DNA of 64,000 nucleotides from Geotrypetes seraphini. Lineage: Eukaryota; Chordata; Amphibia; Gymnophiona; Dermophiidae. The notes under the pieces are model-generated. The model was given only the letters and a program-made list of their open reading frames with translations, was not told the origin of the DNA and did not search any database. This document shows positions 32,502 to 43,440 of the stretch, piece by piece. The stretch covers positions 17,636,501 to 17,700,500 of the forward strand of contig NC_047096.1 of the NCBI RefSeq assembly GCF_902459505.1. The letters are read 5' to 3'. A program made the translations under genes and the position numbers. The first letter of the stretch is position 1; every line of letters starts with the position of its first letter.

Positions 32502-33462
32502 GATTATGCAAGAGAAATGAGATTGCTGTGAAAAGCGGTGGCATGGGTAGCTGCCTGCTGAGACAGAAGGATCAAAGCAATCTCACCAGTGGAATGTGGG
32601 AAAGAGAGGTGCGAGTGCAATAACCAAATCTGGACTCTAGCTGAATTACCTGTATTAAAGCAGCTACTGAAACCTGAGCCGTCAGTCAGTCTTTGGGGGA
32701 ATCCATTGGGTGTTTTTATGAGGGTGATGAATGATATCATGCCAGTAGTGGGGAGAATCCGCAACTAGCATTATTTTCAAAGCTATGATTCTGGTTAGGG
32801 CATATGTAGAGTCTTCCCCTCCTCCATCTCTATTCACCTACAATAACTGTGAATTGGCATAACAGCAAAGCGCAGACTCAATTTTGTGAATCTGTGATCA
32901 TTTCACACATATTTCCTTAGAGACAAAACTCTTTACTGTGCATTTCAGTGCAGAAGAATGGGGTTTCCAAAGAACTGACTGTGTTTAGTGTATCACTGTG
33001 CATCACCAGCCCATTACTTACAGTGGAAATGTCAGTGACATTTCTGATGCTTCTTGTAGCTCCTCCATGAATTTCACAATGCAGGAGTCTCGTTAAGGTG
33101 AATAATCATTTAAGTGACATCATTCATGTACCAAAGTATGTTCAGTGTCTAATTATAAATGCAAGGCAGGCCATCATTGCATCCTGAGACCATGAGGATT
33201 ATAAATGCATTGTTTAGTCTTTATTCTGTGTAATATGTTTTTCTCATGTCTGACATAGATTAGTGAGGGATATCCTATGTTACTGTGTACTGAATTTATT
33301 TCCTTGGAACCAGAAGTCCACTATGAGAGGATACCAATGTGCATATGTAGTACAAACAGAATCCATTTTGGTGAAAGAAGGAAGGGCAGGAGTATCTCAG
33401 CACCCCTGTGCTGGAATTTGCTGCTGTGATGTCAGAAAGCAGACCAGAATACATTGATAACT
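32502..33462 (+). other. probable KLHL12 3' UTR and flank
   Basis: No further ORF of interest and no repeat recognised; likely transcribed 3' UTR at least in part. Confidence 0.4.
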
Positions 33463-33832
33463 GGGGGCCCGATATTCAGGGCTATTTAGACAGCTGGGAA
33501 CGGTTCCCAGCCATCTAAATAGCATATAGCCGGCTACCTGCCAACTATTTGGCAGGAGATAGCTGGCTATCTTATGCTGAATAATTTCCAGTTTATTTAT
33601 GACTGGCTGAGACGTAGCCAGCTATGCCAATATTCTGCAGTTAGCTAGCTAAGTCTTAGTGGCCAAAGATAGACCACCCTTTTGGGTGGCTTTGTTTGGC
33701 TGCCAGACTTAGCCGGCTAGATGCTGAATATTGGCGGTGAATGGCTATGTCACATGGCATAGCCAATTGCTTGCAAATCTGGAAACCATGGGAGATTGTC
33801 AGTGTTCTCCCATGGTCTGAATATCAGTGGGG
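33463..33832. mobile_element. MITE with 'GGGCCCGATATTCAG' termini
   Basis: The start GGGGGCCCGATATTCAGGG pairs with CTGAATATCAGTGG at the end. Internal AGCCGGCTA/TAGCTGGCTA words repeat in both directions. Superfamily not assigned. Confidence 0.6.
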
Positions 33833-33944
33833 TGTGTTTACTGAAGGTCTTTGTTAGACGAGCAACTGCTGTTGCCACTTCTGTGTTGTATGAGTCCTGT
33901 CCTGCAAATATCTGCTGTTCCAATCCCTGCACATTTCATAAAAG

Positions 33945-33950
33945 AATAAA
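33945..33950 (+). terminator. candidate KLHL12 poly(A) signal AATAAA
   Basis: This is the first clear AATAAA downstream of the stop, 1.44 kb away, followed within 30 bases by a T/G-rich stretch. Variant signals could be used instead. Confidence 0.35.
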
Positions 33951-34168
33951 GTACATATTATATAAGAGGTGTGGTTTTAGTTCCTTCCATACAGTGTGTA
34001 TTTTTATAACTAGGTAGGTCACTGCAGGTTTCCTGTGGCAATGTAGTCAAAATCTGGTGTAACCAGAATGAGGCTTGGAATACACTGAGAGCCTATTGGA
34101 GCACCAGAATGAGGGTTGGAACAGTAATTGGCTGCCCAAAAATTGCATAAGTAATTTCCTATAAGGAG

Positions 34169-34776
34169 GAGGCTGTCAAGATATGATACTAACTAGGTAT
34201 ATACCCTGCTGATTACTTAAGTGAAATGGATAAAAACATGATCATGGGATTGTCCTTTAAAAATAGATCTATGAAATTTTGTGGTGATTTAGTATCAATA
34301 TTCCCTGACGTTGCTAGGTAACAGTATCAGAGAAAAGAATTTCTGAATTTAAAGACCCGTGTATTAGCCTTGAATGCATTATTTTTCTTAAAATTTCCAG
34401 GCAAGTGTATTATTAAACTTAAGGATAAAGAATTTATTTTTTGGGACCCTACACACTTGCAACAGTTTCTAGATTTAGGTGAGCAAGGAGTAGAATCGCT
34501 GGAACAAGTTCAGGATAATAATAAAGGCTGATCTTGGATGGGAGATAGTGCATATTTACTAAGTTTAGCTCAGGGGTTCTTTTTTACTTTTTACTCCTGA
34601 GCTTATATTTTCCTTTATACTTTAATCTGTAATATTGCCTCTAACTCCTCCATAGTAGTGGGCTAGGAAGATTCTATCTAATAGAAATTGTTTGTTTTGT
34701 TACTTAAGAATGTTTATCTTCATCTTGTACTGTTCTGAATTGAACTGTATTATAAAATTATAAATAAATAAATAAA
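34169..34776 (+). mobile_element. L1-type ORF1-only (HAL1-like) insertion
   Basis: It has a C-terminal L1 ORF1 segment (VSIFPDVAR, one stop, then KEFLNLKTRVLALNALFFLK and FIFWDPTHLQQFLDL) ending at a TGA near 34531. This is followed directly by a 3' UTR and an (ATAA)n/A tail, without ORF2. GAGGAGGCTG lies immediately on both sides (about 34159 and 34777). Confidence 0.75.
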
Positions 34777-35327
34777 AAAGAGGAGGCTGGTGGGGTTGGG
34801 AGGAAAGTTTGAATGGGGTATTGAAGGAAGTACCTGCAGCTATGGGTGGAGATGTTGGAAGATTAATTGTGGGGATAGAATAGATCTTAGTGGGTACCTG
34901 TGTGCATGGGTGAAATTTCTGTACATGTGCAGCTCTCTAAAATAAAGTTATCCAGAGGCGATAATAAATAAGAGATTGCCTTGTTGACAGACTTGAACAT
35001 TGTAGTTGAGAGAAGTGAATCAGTGCTGCAGAGTGCAAGAGGCAATGAATAGCCTGAAGCTTCTTAAAATGCGTTGGTTCCAAATGGATGAGATTAAAGG
35101 AAAGAGGTGACTTAGATGATCAGAGAGGGGTTAGAACGAAGTAGAGGGGGCAGTTGGAGAAGACTTGATTGAGGCAGTGGCAGTGCTAGAGAGTAGGATG
35201 AGTGGAGATTAAATGAGGGGTCATTTGCATGAAAGTTGAAATCCCCAATGTCATCAGAAAAATTGTTATAACTATTGGCGTCAGGAAAACAACTGGGTTA
35301 ATCTGTACTTTCAAGTAGCCATTCTTG
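34777..35327. other. intergenic, unassigned
   Basis: No gene or clear repeat recognised between the L1-type insertion and the RABIF promoter. Confidence 0.35.
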
Positions 35328-35701
35328 AAGATGGCCTGCTTGAAGGACGTTTGCGCAGAGTCTGGGCCGGAGGCCATGCACGTGACGTCATCGCGTCGAC
35401 GTCCGCACACTTCCGGATGCCTTCCGGCCGCGGCGCCGAAAAGAGTGTCGGACGCTGTCATAAGCTTTAGCAAACCGGTGCCCATAATGAACCTAAAAGA
35501 TCGCGAGGCTCTTAAGAACACACGTCTATTAATTTACAGGACTAGGTTGGAAGGGGGCTCTAAGCGCATGCGTGTAGTGATTACGACGGACTGGATGACG
35601 TCACGGAGCTCTATGCGCATCTGCTGCGGCTATAGGTTGGCGGCGTGGGCTTTACAGGTGCGCATGCGTCTTGTGGCGTTGCTGGAAGCCGAGCGGTGGT
35701 A
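35328..35701 (+). promoter_or_regulatory. RABIF: RABIF CpG-rich promoter
   Basis: CpG-dense block just upstream of the RABIF start. It has AAGATGGC at 35328 (YY1-like), TGACGTCA at 35383 and 35596 (CRE), ACTTCCGG at 35409 (ETS) and GCGCATGCG at 35564 and 35660 (NRF1-like). No TATA box is evident, as for a housekeeping promoter. The transcription start is not fixed. Confidence 0.65.
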
Positions 35702-35818
35702 ATGGAGTCCGACAGTGGTTTGGTATCACCGGCGGGAAACAATATGAAAGCGGTCTTGTGTCAGCGCTGCGCCTCTAAGGTGTTGCTCCCCGGATCAGCG
35801 CGGTACTGCCGTAGAGAG
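35702..35818 (+). CDS. RABIF: RABIF exon 1 coding part
   Basis: MESDSGLVSPAGNNMKAVLC through ARYCRRE; includes the first CxxC zinc pair. Confidence 0.93.
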
Positions 35819-37227
35819 GTGAACGTTGGGCCTGTTTGCTGCTCTACGGGTTACCATATGACTCCTGAAAAAGGAGAACGGATTTGAGACATCCGGGGGG
35901 GTTCAATTGAAGTAAAATCCGGATGCTCAATCCGGCCTCCTTTTTTCTGGAGCCTATAGTGTTGTTTAACAGATTTTTGTGCCTTTGGTTTAGTCTTAAT
36001 AAGCATCACTTTTGGTGTGTATATGGGATGAAACTGATAAATATGATAAACAATATAAGTTTTGAGAATAAAACGTATATGTTAAATCTATAGTTTATGC
36101 CACATGTGTACTAAATGGTTTCTTCCTTTATGTTTCTAGGGCATGTGTGTATACACACTCGCTTAGATGCCTTAAGTGTGGTGTGTGGCATATACTTTAG
36201 GTGGTTGTAACAGTGGTATAGTTGGAAGGGAGTGGGAAGGGAGGCTAGGCGCCCTTTTCCTCCTCATCTTCCCCCCCCCTCCATCCTACCATCAAAATAA
36301 AAAACACCTGTGCTTGGGGGGATCCCCATATTCTACCAGCTGAAGAAATCTTTAACCTTCCCTGACTCAGCTGTCAATATAGTGAAAAAGCATTTTCAGC
36401 ATGCTCAGGTGCTGGCATCAGCAGCCCAAAGTGCTCACTGCTGTGCTTTTTCACTACACTGAGAGCTGGATCAGGGCAGGCTGCAGATTTCTTCCGATGG
36501 TGGGACTTGGGGTTCTGTCAGCTGCACAGATAGTGCACCTGGCTGCTGCATGGATCTGAGGCAAAAGTAGATTAAACCACTGGGTTGGAGTCGTCACTTG
36601 CTTTTAATCCACAGTGCATGCAGATGAAATGTGTGTGTTTTGTGAGGGGTTGTTGTGAAATATAGCATGTAGTATTGTTTCAAGAATAGTTGGTGCTGTC
36701 TGCCTAGAGCAGGGTTGTCAAAGTCCCTCCTCGAGGGCCGCAATCCAGTCGGGTTTTCAGGATTTTCCCAATGAATATGCATGAGATCTATTTGCATGCA
36801 CTGCTTTCATTGTATGCTAATAGATCTCATACATATTCATTGGGGAAATCCTGAAAACCCGACTGGATTGCAGCCCTCGAGGAGGGACTTTGACATCCCT
36901 GGCCTAAAGTCATAGTCTTAAATTCTCTTCATGGTACTAATGTTCCCTTTCTCACATGATGGCTTTGTTTTTGCATGGTAGCTTTTCCTTCCATCCATGA
37001 AGAAGAAGAATGCATTAGTGGCTGATGGTTCCCCAGATGGAGACATGTTGACTGATCACTGGCTTGTGGATGATATGTATACTTTTGAAAATGTTGGCTT
37101 CACCAAGGACATTGGCAACATAAAATATCTAGTCTGTGCAGATTGTGAAATTGGACCAATTGGCTGGCACTGCTTAGAAGATAAAAAGAGTTTTTATGTG
37201 GCCTTGGAACGTGTGAAACATGAATAA
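35702..37227 (+). CDS. RABIF: Rab interacting factor / MSS4, two coding exons
   Basis: Exons 35702-35818 (39 codons) and 36982-37227 (81 codons plus TAA) join in phase 0 to a 120-residue protein; human has 123. Residues 20-23 are CQRC and 91-94 CADC, the four zinc ligands of the MSS4 fold. The best-conserved block is HWLVDDMYTFENVGFTKDIG, then NIKYLVCADCEIGPIGWHCL and the end YVALERVKHE. The family protein binds nucleotide-free exocytic Rabs and acts as a slow exchange factor and holdase chaperone in the cytosol. The start is the first ATG after the CpG promoter; Met15 is a possible alternative. The intron (1163 bp) has donor GAG|GTGAAC and acceptor ATGGTAG, and a hAT-type MITE ends 80 bp before the acceptor. 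It lies 3.2 kb downstream of KLHL12, in the human order. Confidence 0.95.
35819..36709. other. RABIF intron, 5' part
   Basis: From about 36212 a CAGTGGTATAGTTGGAAGGG start resembles a hAT-type terminus; its other end is not visible. The rest is unassigned. Confidence 0.35.
36710..36901. mobile_element. palindromic hAT-type MITE in RABIF intron
   Basis: CAGGGTTGTCAAAGTCCCTC ... GGGACTTTGACATCCCTG with near-perfect arms. Flanks GCCTAGAG / GCCTAAAG (7 of 8). Confidence 0.88.
36982..37227 (+). CDS. RABIF: RABIF exon 2 coding part
   Basis: LFLPSMKKKNALVADGSPDG through ALERVKHE, stop TAA at 37225-37227. Includes the second CxxC pair. Confidence 0.95.
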   Translation, partial: LFLPSMKKKNALVADGSPDGDMLTDHWLVDDMYTFENVGFTKDIGNIKYLVCADCEIGPIGWHCLEDKKSFYVALERVKHE

Positions 37228-37714
37228 TAATAATTAGTATGCTGAAGAAAGGAGTCAGAAAACTCCTGACAGCTAATTCCAGCATAGTGTCTTTTTTTTT
37301 TTTTTTTTTTTTTGCAACCATCTGTATTACTGCTGTAAAAAGCTGGGAAGCACTGCAGTATCTTCAATTTCATACTGATGCCCTCTTGTTCGAGATCTCC
37401 AGTCCATACCATCACTCTGCTCCAGTGTACTTGCAGGAGAAAAGGAAGCCAGAGAGGCCTGTGTGTCAGACTTCTTAGATGCAGAAAGTTATTAGCTAGT
37501 TCCCTTTCCATTAGAAGACAGGCTGAGCAAGTCTTGATTTTTATCTCTTCACATCTCTTGAACTCTTTTTTTTTTCCAGATTTGTCCAAGAAAAGCATGA
37601 TTACACAGCAAGAGATGCAGTGAGCCCAAAAATTAATTTCAGCTAACATGCACTAATAGGGTTCCTAGCTGATTTAACAATATGCTTAGGATTTTGACGA
37701 GAAGTTGTGAGCAA
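37228..37714. other. RABIF 3' UTR/flank
   Basis: A ~22 T run lies at 37291-37312. No gene recognised. Confidence 0.4.
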
Positions 37715-37975
37715 CTATGGGCTAGGGGATTGGAGGAGTGGCCTCAGGTTAGAGTCGCTGCCTCAGCACCCCAAAGTGGTGGGTTTGATCCTCGCCACCC
37801 CAGGCAAGTCATCCAACTCTCCAATGCTCCAGGTACCACAGCTGGACGGTCAGCCTACTAGGACAGATGGAGGGAAAAATAGAATAGCTGCTAAAAGAAA
37901 TTGTACACCACCTTGAACTTCTCAAGATAAAGGGCAGTATATCAAATCCCAATAAACATAAACAGCAGACTGACT
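37715..37975 (+). mobile_element. tRNA-derived SINE
   Basis: The head looks like a tRNA: an A-box-like TGGCCTCAGGTT (about 37739) and a B box GGTTTGATCC (37782-37791), 43 bp apart. The tail ACACCACCTTGAACTTCTCA resembles L2-type LINE 3' ends, as in SINEs that borrow a LINE tail. Confidence 0.7.
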
Positions 37976-38169
37976 GAATCAAGAGGCATCATAGTGGACC
38001 AGTGGTAATGGGACTTAGAATATTGAACTCATCTCTTCTAACCTAGGCTCTGCTAAGGCTAGCTTTACGAAGCATGTACTAATGCTGTAGTGCACCAAAT
38101 ACTGTTCGTATGGTAGTAAAAATAAATGGTCCTGTTGTATAAAATAGGATCTGTGGTAACGCAGTGGCA

Positions 38170-38355
38170 CAGTGATTCTCAGCCCTATCCTGGGGGGAGG
38201 AGAGGGGACCTTCAGCCAGTTGGGTTTTTAGGATATCCCTAATATACATATAAAGATTTTCATGCAAATCGCCTCCATTGTATATAAATATGTCTTGTGC
38301 ATAGTAATTAGGGATATCCTGAAAACTCAACTGACTGAGGGTTGAGAAACCACTG
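38170..38355. mobile_element. palindromic hAT-type MITE
   Basis: CAGTGATTCTCAGCCCTATC ... GGGTTGAGAAACCACTG, with TTAGGATATCCCTAAT arms. Confidence 0.8.
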
Positions 38356-38924
38356 CAGTAAATCTAGCCTGTTCCTTCTGTGTCTCAGTTCTACTGTTAA
38401 CCTTGTCAGCAAATTTAGAAATGTACTTTAACATTAAATGTCTCTTGATTTTTTAATTAATACACAAGTGTTCCGTCTGTGGTTCTAGATTTTATTTTTC
38501 ATAAGCTTCTTCTGAAACTACAGCTATTTCTTGAGCTAGCAAAGTGCATGCCTAAATCCTACAAGATGTAGTAATTGTCCATACCCCTTTTCCTCCACCA
38601 TTGCTGTCTTGCCCATTGTTCTTATTTTGACTTCCTGACCACAAGCTTATTAATCGATCTGTGAACAGCTTGTCTGTAGGTAACAGATCTGAACTTAGTG
38701 GGAGTTGAGGAGCAGGGGACTTGATCCACAGCCATAAACCACTGACTATAAAACTCAACCTGTGAAGTAAGAAAGTAGTTCCTCATTTTACCCTGTTAAA
38801 CTATGAGAGCTTCTGTTGTTTGCACTGACATTTTGTAACTTCTGTGTGGTCATATGCTTGCAAAAGTTGTTGGCCATAATGTTCCTTGTTCTGGGATCTG
38901 TACCTTCTGCACACTACTTCCAAG
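38356..38924. other. intergenic, unassigned
   Basis: No gene or repeat recognised. Confidence 0.35.
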
Positions 38925-39227
38925 TTTATTAAAATTTTGTTATACCGCTAAATCAAAACTTTTAAGCAGTTTACAGTGCATTAAAAAGGGATTACATAAA
39001 ATAAACAACTAAGCAAAAAACATAAAACTGACAGATTCGAAACAGGACAAAACGACAGAAACTTAACAGAACAGGAACAAGAGGAATAGGGGGAGAACTA
39101 CATTATTGATAGGAAAAAAGAGAACAAGAAAAGGGAAATAGAAAAGGGAAGTGGAAACATAAGTCCATTAAAAGAAAGAAGAATCAAATTCTTTAAAAAA
39201 GAAAAGAAAGGGAGAACTCTACTACTA
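38925..39227 (-). mobile_element. L2-type LINE 3' fragment
   Basis: Antisense tail CCAAGTTTATTAAAATTTTG and TTAAGCAGTTTACAGTGCA, as in the copy at 42600-43110, then purine-rich sequence. Confidence 0.6.
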
Positions 39228-39530
39228 CAATAGACTCTCAGTTAACCGGCACCCATGGGGATTTATAGATGCTGGATAAATGTAGTTTCTGGTTGCTTGA
39301 GAGTTACTATTAAAAATAGGCCTAACTAATACTATACCCAACACTATGCCATACCATAAACTTTTCCAGACAAACTACCAGATGTGGTAGGCAAAGCGTG
39401 GGCGTACTCAGGTGTGGCATGCCAAATTTACACTTAAATTTCTGCCAGAAATTGACTTTATTTTTATATAAAGTATTACAGTATTTCTTTGAATATTTTT
39501 TTCTGGTTGCTTGAGGGAGGGAAGGGAAGA
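39228..39530. mobile_element. possible pogo/Tigger-like remnant
   Basis: ATAGACTCTCAGTTAACCGG near 39230 resembles pogo-group termini ('ACTCTCGATTATCCG'). The other end is not clear. Confidence 0.3.
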
Positions 39531-39731
39531 AGATGGATGTCAGACCATTGGGGATGGAGGGAGAGATGGAAGGGGGAAACAGACAGTTTCTGGAAGGGGC
39601 ATAGAAGGAGAGAAGATGCCATATAGAAGGGGAAGACAGGGCAAAAGAGAAGATGAGGAAAGCAGAAACCAGAGAAGATAAAGGTAGAAAAAAAAAATTT
39701 TCAATTTATTTTTTTGCTTTAGGATAAAGTA

Positions 39732-40664
39732 CAGTGGTTCCTCACACAACGAACTTAATCCGTTCCAGGAGCAAGTTTGTTATGTGAAACGTTCGTTGTG
39801 TGAAACGCGTTTTCCCATAAGAATACATTTAAAACACAATAATTCGTTCTGCAGCCCTGTTTTCCCATAAGAATACATTTAAAACACAATAATTCGTTCT
39901 GCAGCCCTACATTTCCCTCCCTCCACCTCACCTTGTATGCGGAGTCTGCCGGCCCTCTCCCTCACCCAGCCGCACGCTTCCAGAAAGCTGTGCACGCGCA
40001 GCTGCTGGAGTTGGTCAATGTTCTACTCTCCTGCAACTTCCGGTTTCCGGTTGCGTCAGAGGAGAAGATTGAGCAACAGAGCATGCGCGCGTGCGCTGCT
40101 CCCTGAAAGCGTGCGGCTGGCCGAGAAAGAGGGCCGGAGAACTCGGCATCCAGGGTAAGGTGGAGGGAGATGATGGAACAGTATTTCATGGTACAGTATT
40201 ACTATTTGTTAAAAAGGAAATAATCTTTTGATGTTTTCTGGATTTTTTTTCGTTAGCTTAAACATGGCTTAACTTGCTGTAAATGGGTCAGGTCTCGTAA
40301 GATAGGACCAGAGAATCGGGTCTGGGTAAAACCAGGATTTGCAGGATCTCCAGGATCCTCATGGACTTGTATTGAGATCCTGGTAATATTGCAGGATTTC
40401 ACGAATTTTCCAGGACCCTGGTCCACCTTAACAGCAGACCTCCTCTTTTTTTGATTGCCACAGCTGCTGCTCTGCATTTACTGGAGTCCCCTACACGCCG
40501 TCTTCTCCTTCTCTGCATGGGTGCTGCTGTTCCCGGCTTCGGCGAGAGTAGTTCCGCCCCCCCCCGGGCCCCTCGGGCGACTTCGTTGTGTGAAACGAAG
40601 TTCGTTGTGGGGAGCACGACAAAAAGTTCGCTGTGCGAGGCGTCCGTTATGCGAGGCACCACTG
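39732..40664. mobile_element. TA-flanked non-autonomous DNA element with internal duplication
   Basis: CAGTGGTTCCTCACACAACG on the left and TTATGCGAGGCACCACTG on the right are each flanked by TA. A 50 bp segment (from GTTTTCCCATAAGAATACAT) is repeated in tandem at about 39810 and 39860. The GC-rich body has inverted words near 39965-40125. No transposase seen. Confidence 0.65.
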
Positions 40665-40764
40665 TAGTATTGTAGTTGTTGATAAATATTTATAAATAGA
40701 AATGGAAATAAGATGATCCTTTTATTGGACTAATTGTAATACATTTTTCATTCCCACAGCCAGC

Positions 40765-40930
40765 AATGTAAAAGCCTAATGTGGCTTTATAAAAGTGGGG
40801 AGGGAGGTTTATCACCGGCCGCAGTGGTAAAAGCTCCGATGCTTATAGAATTCATATGAGCATCAGAGCTTTTACCGCTGCGGTTTGCAATAAAAAACCT
40901 TAATGCAACTTCATAAAAGGGGGGGGGTAA
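40765..40930. mobile_element. palindromic MITE, 'TTTATAAAAG' family
   Basis: GTGGCTTTATAAAAGTGGGG pairs with the right end, and GGTAAAAGCTCCGATGC pairs with GCATCAGAGCTTTTACC. A second copy lies at about 41126-41240 (GTAACAGCTCCAAAGC / GTCAGAGCTGTTACC). Confidence 0.65.
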
Positions 40931-41125
40931 TTTGTAAAGTGATTATTGCTATTTCTCTTTTTTTTTTTTTCAAATTTACATCTGCTATCTTTATATTTTG
41001 CACAATATTAGGAGACATGCATCACTGTTTCTGTGGTGTTGCATTGTATGCAGAGTCCAGCTTCTTGGTTCAGTTTCTCTACATATTTCTATTTCCCCTC
41101 CCCCTCTATTTTTTTTTTTTTTTTT

Positions 41126-41240
41126 TACAAAACCTGGCCACAGCGGTAACAGCTCCAAAGCTCATAGAAATATGAACGTCAGAGCTGTTACCAACATAGC
41201 TGGTGCTAAAATCCACACTACGGCTTTGTAAGGGGGGTGA
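41126..41240. mobile_element. palindromic MITE, second copy of the preceding family
   Basis: Runs from TTACAAAACCTGGCCACAGC to GCTTTGTAAGGGGGG, hairpin centre near 41168. Confidence 0.6.
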
Positions 41241-41529
41241 GGTTATTTTATGATTACATATTTCATACTGGGCAAAGTGTTTTCTGTGTTCTGTGTGTAC
41301 GAAAGACATGGTTCTCTGTTAACACTAACTGTGCGGGATCGATCTGTACTAGTCTGGCTTGTTCAGTTTTACAATGGGTGTATTGATGTTTGACTGCTCA
41401 CTGCAGTATGTAAGATGCTGCTTTTTCCTAGGTATACTCTTGTGGATAGTTACTAAAAATCATATTGCCCATATAGAAGATGGGCCCGGGGTGTCACATA
41501 TGCTAGGTATGCCCCGAGGTCTTCAAGAA

Positions 41530-41625
41530 TACTCACACAATGATTGTCCATATAAATTTGTCTCATGCATATTCATTGTGGGTATTCCTGAAAATCTAAC
41601 TGACTGGATTGAGAACCCATGATCT
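41530..41625. mobile_element. hAT-type MITE half
   Basis: CATGCATATTCATTGTGGGT, TTCCTGAAAATCTAACTGAC and 'GATTGAGAACCCATG' match the right arm of the family; the left arm is eroded. Confidence 0.55.
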
Positions 41626-42122
41626 AAGGAAATAGTGTTGCCCTGGGGCCCAAAGCCCCCACCCTCACCCCTCAGGTGAACCCTCTGTGATGTCTTTTGA
41701 TTGGGTTGAATAGAAGAATTCTCCAAAGATGTTAAATAATAGTTGTTCAAGCCTTGAACAGATAATATTGCTTAGTTGCCCTTATTCTTTTATGGCTTGT
41801 GATGCTGTGCCAATTTTTGTCCTGGTACACATTCCCCATCCTGACTGCTTTAGGACTCTGGGTGAGAGGTCACCAATAATAGCTATTTAATGCATAACAC
41901 AGCACATAATGAAGTGCATATCTGATTTTAAAAAAAAGCTTTGTATACGCTATTTTAACTGGGAGAGATGGAATGAAAATCTGTTTAACGTACTGCAGCT
42001 GTCTCTAGAGACCAGTGAAAATAGCATGGCAGCTCTCCCAGATCTTCTAAGAAATCTTTTCCAATAAACTCCCAAAAAAGCAAAAGAAGTTAAAGGTCCC
42101 AGTGGTTGTGCAGCATTTAACC
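41626..42122. other. intergenic, unassigned
   Basis: No gene or repeat recognised. Confidence 0.35.
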
Positions 42123-42289
42123 CAGACATGGGCAACTCCGGTTCTCGAGGGCCGGAATCCAATCAGGTTTTCAGGATTTCCCCAATGACTATGCATGAGA
42201 TCTATTTGCTTTCAATGCATAGTCATTGGGGAAATCCTGAAAACCCGATTGGATTCTGGCCCCCAAGGACCGAACCTGCCCCATGTGCT
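42123..42289. mobile_element. palindromic hAT-type MITE hit by a second hAT MITE
   Basis: The left end CAGACATGGGCAACTCCGG and arms with TTTCCCCAATGACTATGCAT are intact. The right end is split by the element at 42290-42534 and ends in CATGTGCT. Confidence 0.8.
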
Positions 42290-42534
42290 CAGTGCCGTAG
42301 TAAGGAGGGGGGCAGTCCACCCTGGGCACCATCTTGGGGCATTGGAAACCCTCTTCCTCTCTGCCCCTGCTGCACGTGTGCCCCTTCCCCCGTACTTTTT
42401 TAACATAGGCGCAAACTGATGCAGGCGGTAAGATGGTGGCTGCTGGCGTTGAACTTAAAAAGGTACAGGGAACGGGCACATGCAGGAGGGGGGTGGGTGG
42501 GAGAGGGGCAGCGCTCACCCTCGCTATGCCACTG
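42290..42534. mobile_element. non-autonomous hAT-type element, 'CAGTGCCGTAGTAAGG' family
   Basis: CAGTGCCGTAGTAAGG ... CCTCGCTATGCCACTG, 245 bp, with perfect 8 bp duplications CATGTGCT at 42282-42289 and 42535-42542. Relatives are 44014-44381 and 61700-62125. Confidence 0.9.
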
Positions 42535-42599
42535 CATGTGCTAGTAAGCTGAGGGGTTCTATCAAGGGTGTAAGACCTGAAATGTCTGGAAAAGGATAG

Positions 42600-43110
42600 A
42601 CTCTATGACTTACTCAAGTTTCAAGTTTATTAAAAAAAAAAAAATTTTAATCAGGTTTCTAAGTGGTGTACAATATAAAATTTACATAAAAACAGATTAA
42701 AAATCAGGGATACTAGACAAAACCAAAGTGGCTTAGTAAAACACATAATAAGACATATGGACTTACTTCAAACAATAGGAAAGAAAGGGAAGAACTACAA
42801 TCGCGAAAGAAAAAGCAAAACAAAAAAGGAAAAACAATAGGTTAGGGTAAAAAGTGGTAAAATGTGTTTGTTTTTGTCCTTAAGAGGACAGTTATTGTCC
42901 AAAGGCATCCTGGAACAAAAATGTTTTTAGTTTTGATTTGAATTGTTTTATTTCGGATTCACTGCGCAAATGATTGGGCAGTGAATTCCAGAGAGTGGGG
43001 GCAGTGACAGCAAAATTATTGGAATGCAACGTGTTGATTATATCCCAGGCATACTCTGTGCACGGCTTTGTGAGATGCTCCTCAGTTGCACCACTCAGAA
43101 TTGACTCCCC
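42600..43110 (-). mobile_element. L2-type LINE 3' part
   Basis: The minus strand ends FAVTAPTLWNSLPNHLRSES, IKQFKSKLKTFLFQDAFG and a stop at about 42892, then a 3' UTR to the tail TTTCAAGTTTATTAAAAA near 42617. Confidence 0.8.
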
Positions 43111-43114
43111 AGTT

Positions 43115-43440
43115 ATTACATAGTAACATAGTAGATGACGGCAGATAAAGACCCGAATGGTCCATCTAGTCTGCCCAACCTGATTCAATTTAAATGTTTT
43201 AATTTTTTCTTCTTAGCTTTACCCAGTACTGTGCTTGGGTTCCAACTGCCGAAATTTCTGTTAAGACTTACTCCAGCCCATCTACACCCTCCCAGCCATT
43301 GAAGCCCTCCCCAGCCCATCCTCCACCAAACGGCCATATACAGACACAGACCGTGCAAGTCTGCCCAGTAACTGGCCTTAGTTCAATATTTAATCTTATT
43401 TTCTGATTCTAGATCCTTTGTGTTCATCCCACGCTTCTTT
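43115..43440 (-). mobile_element. CR1-type LINE 3' region
   Basis: Antisense ACATAGTAGATGACGGCAGA, GGTCCATCTAGTCTGCCCAA and TTGTGTTCATCCCACGCTTC are hallmark words of this family. Confidence 0.75.
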
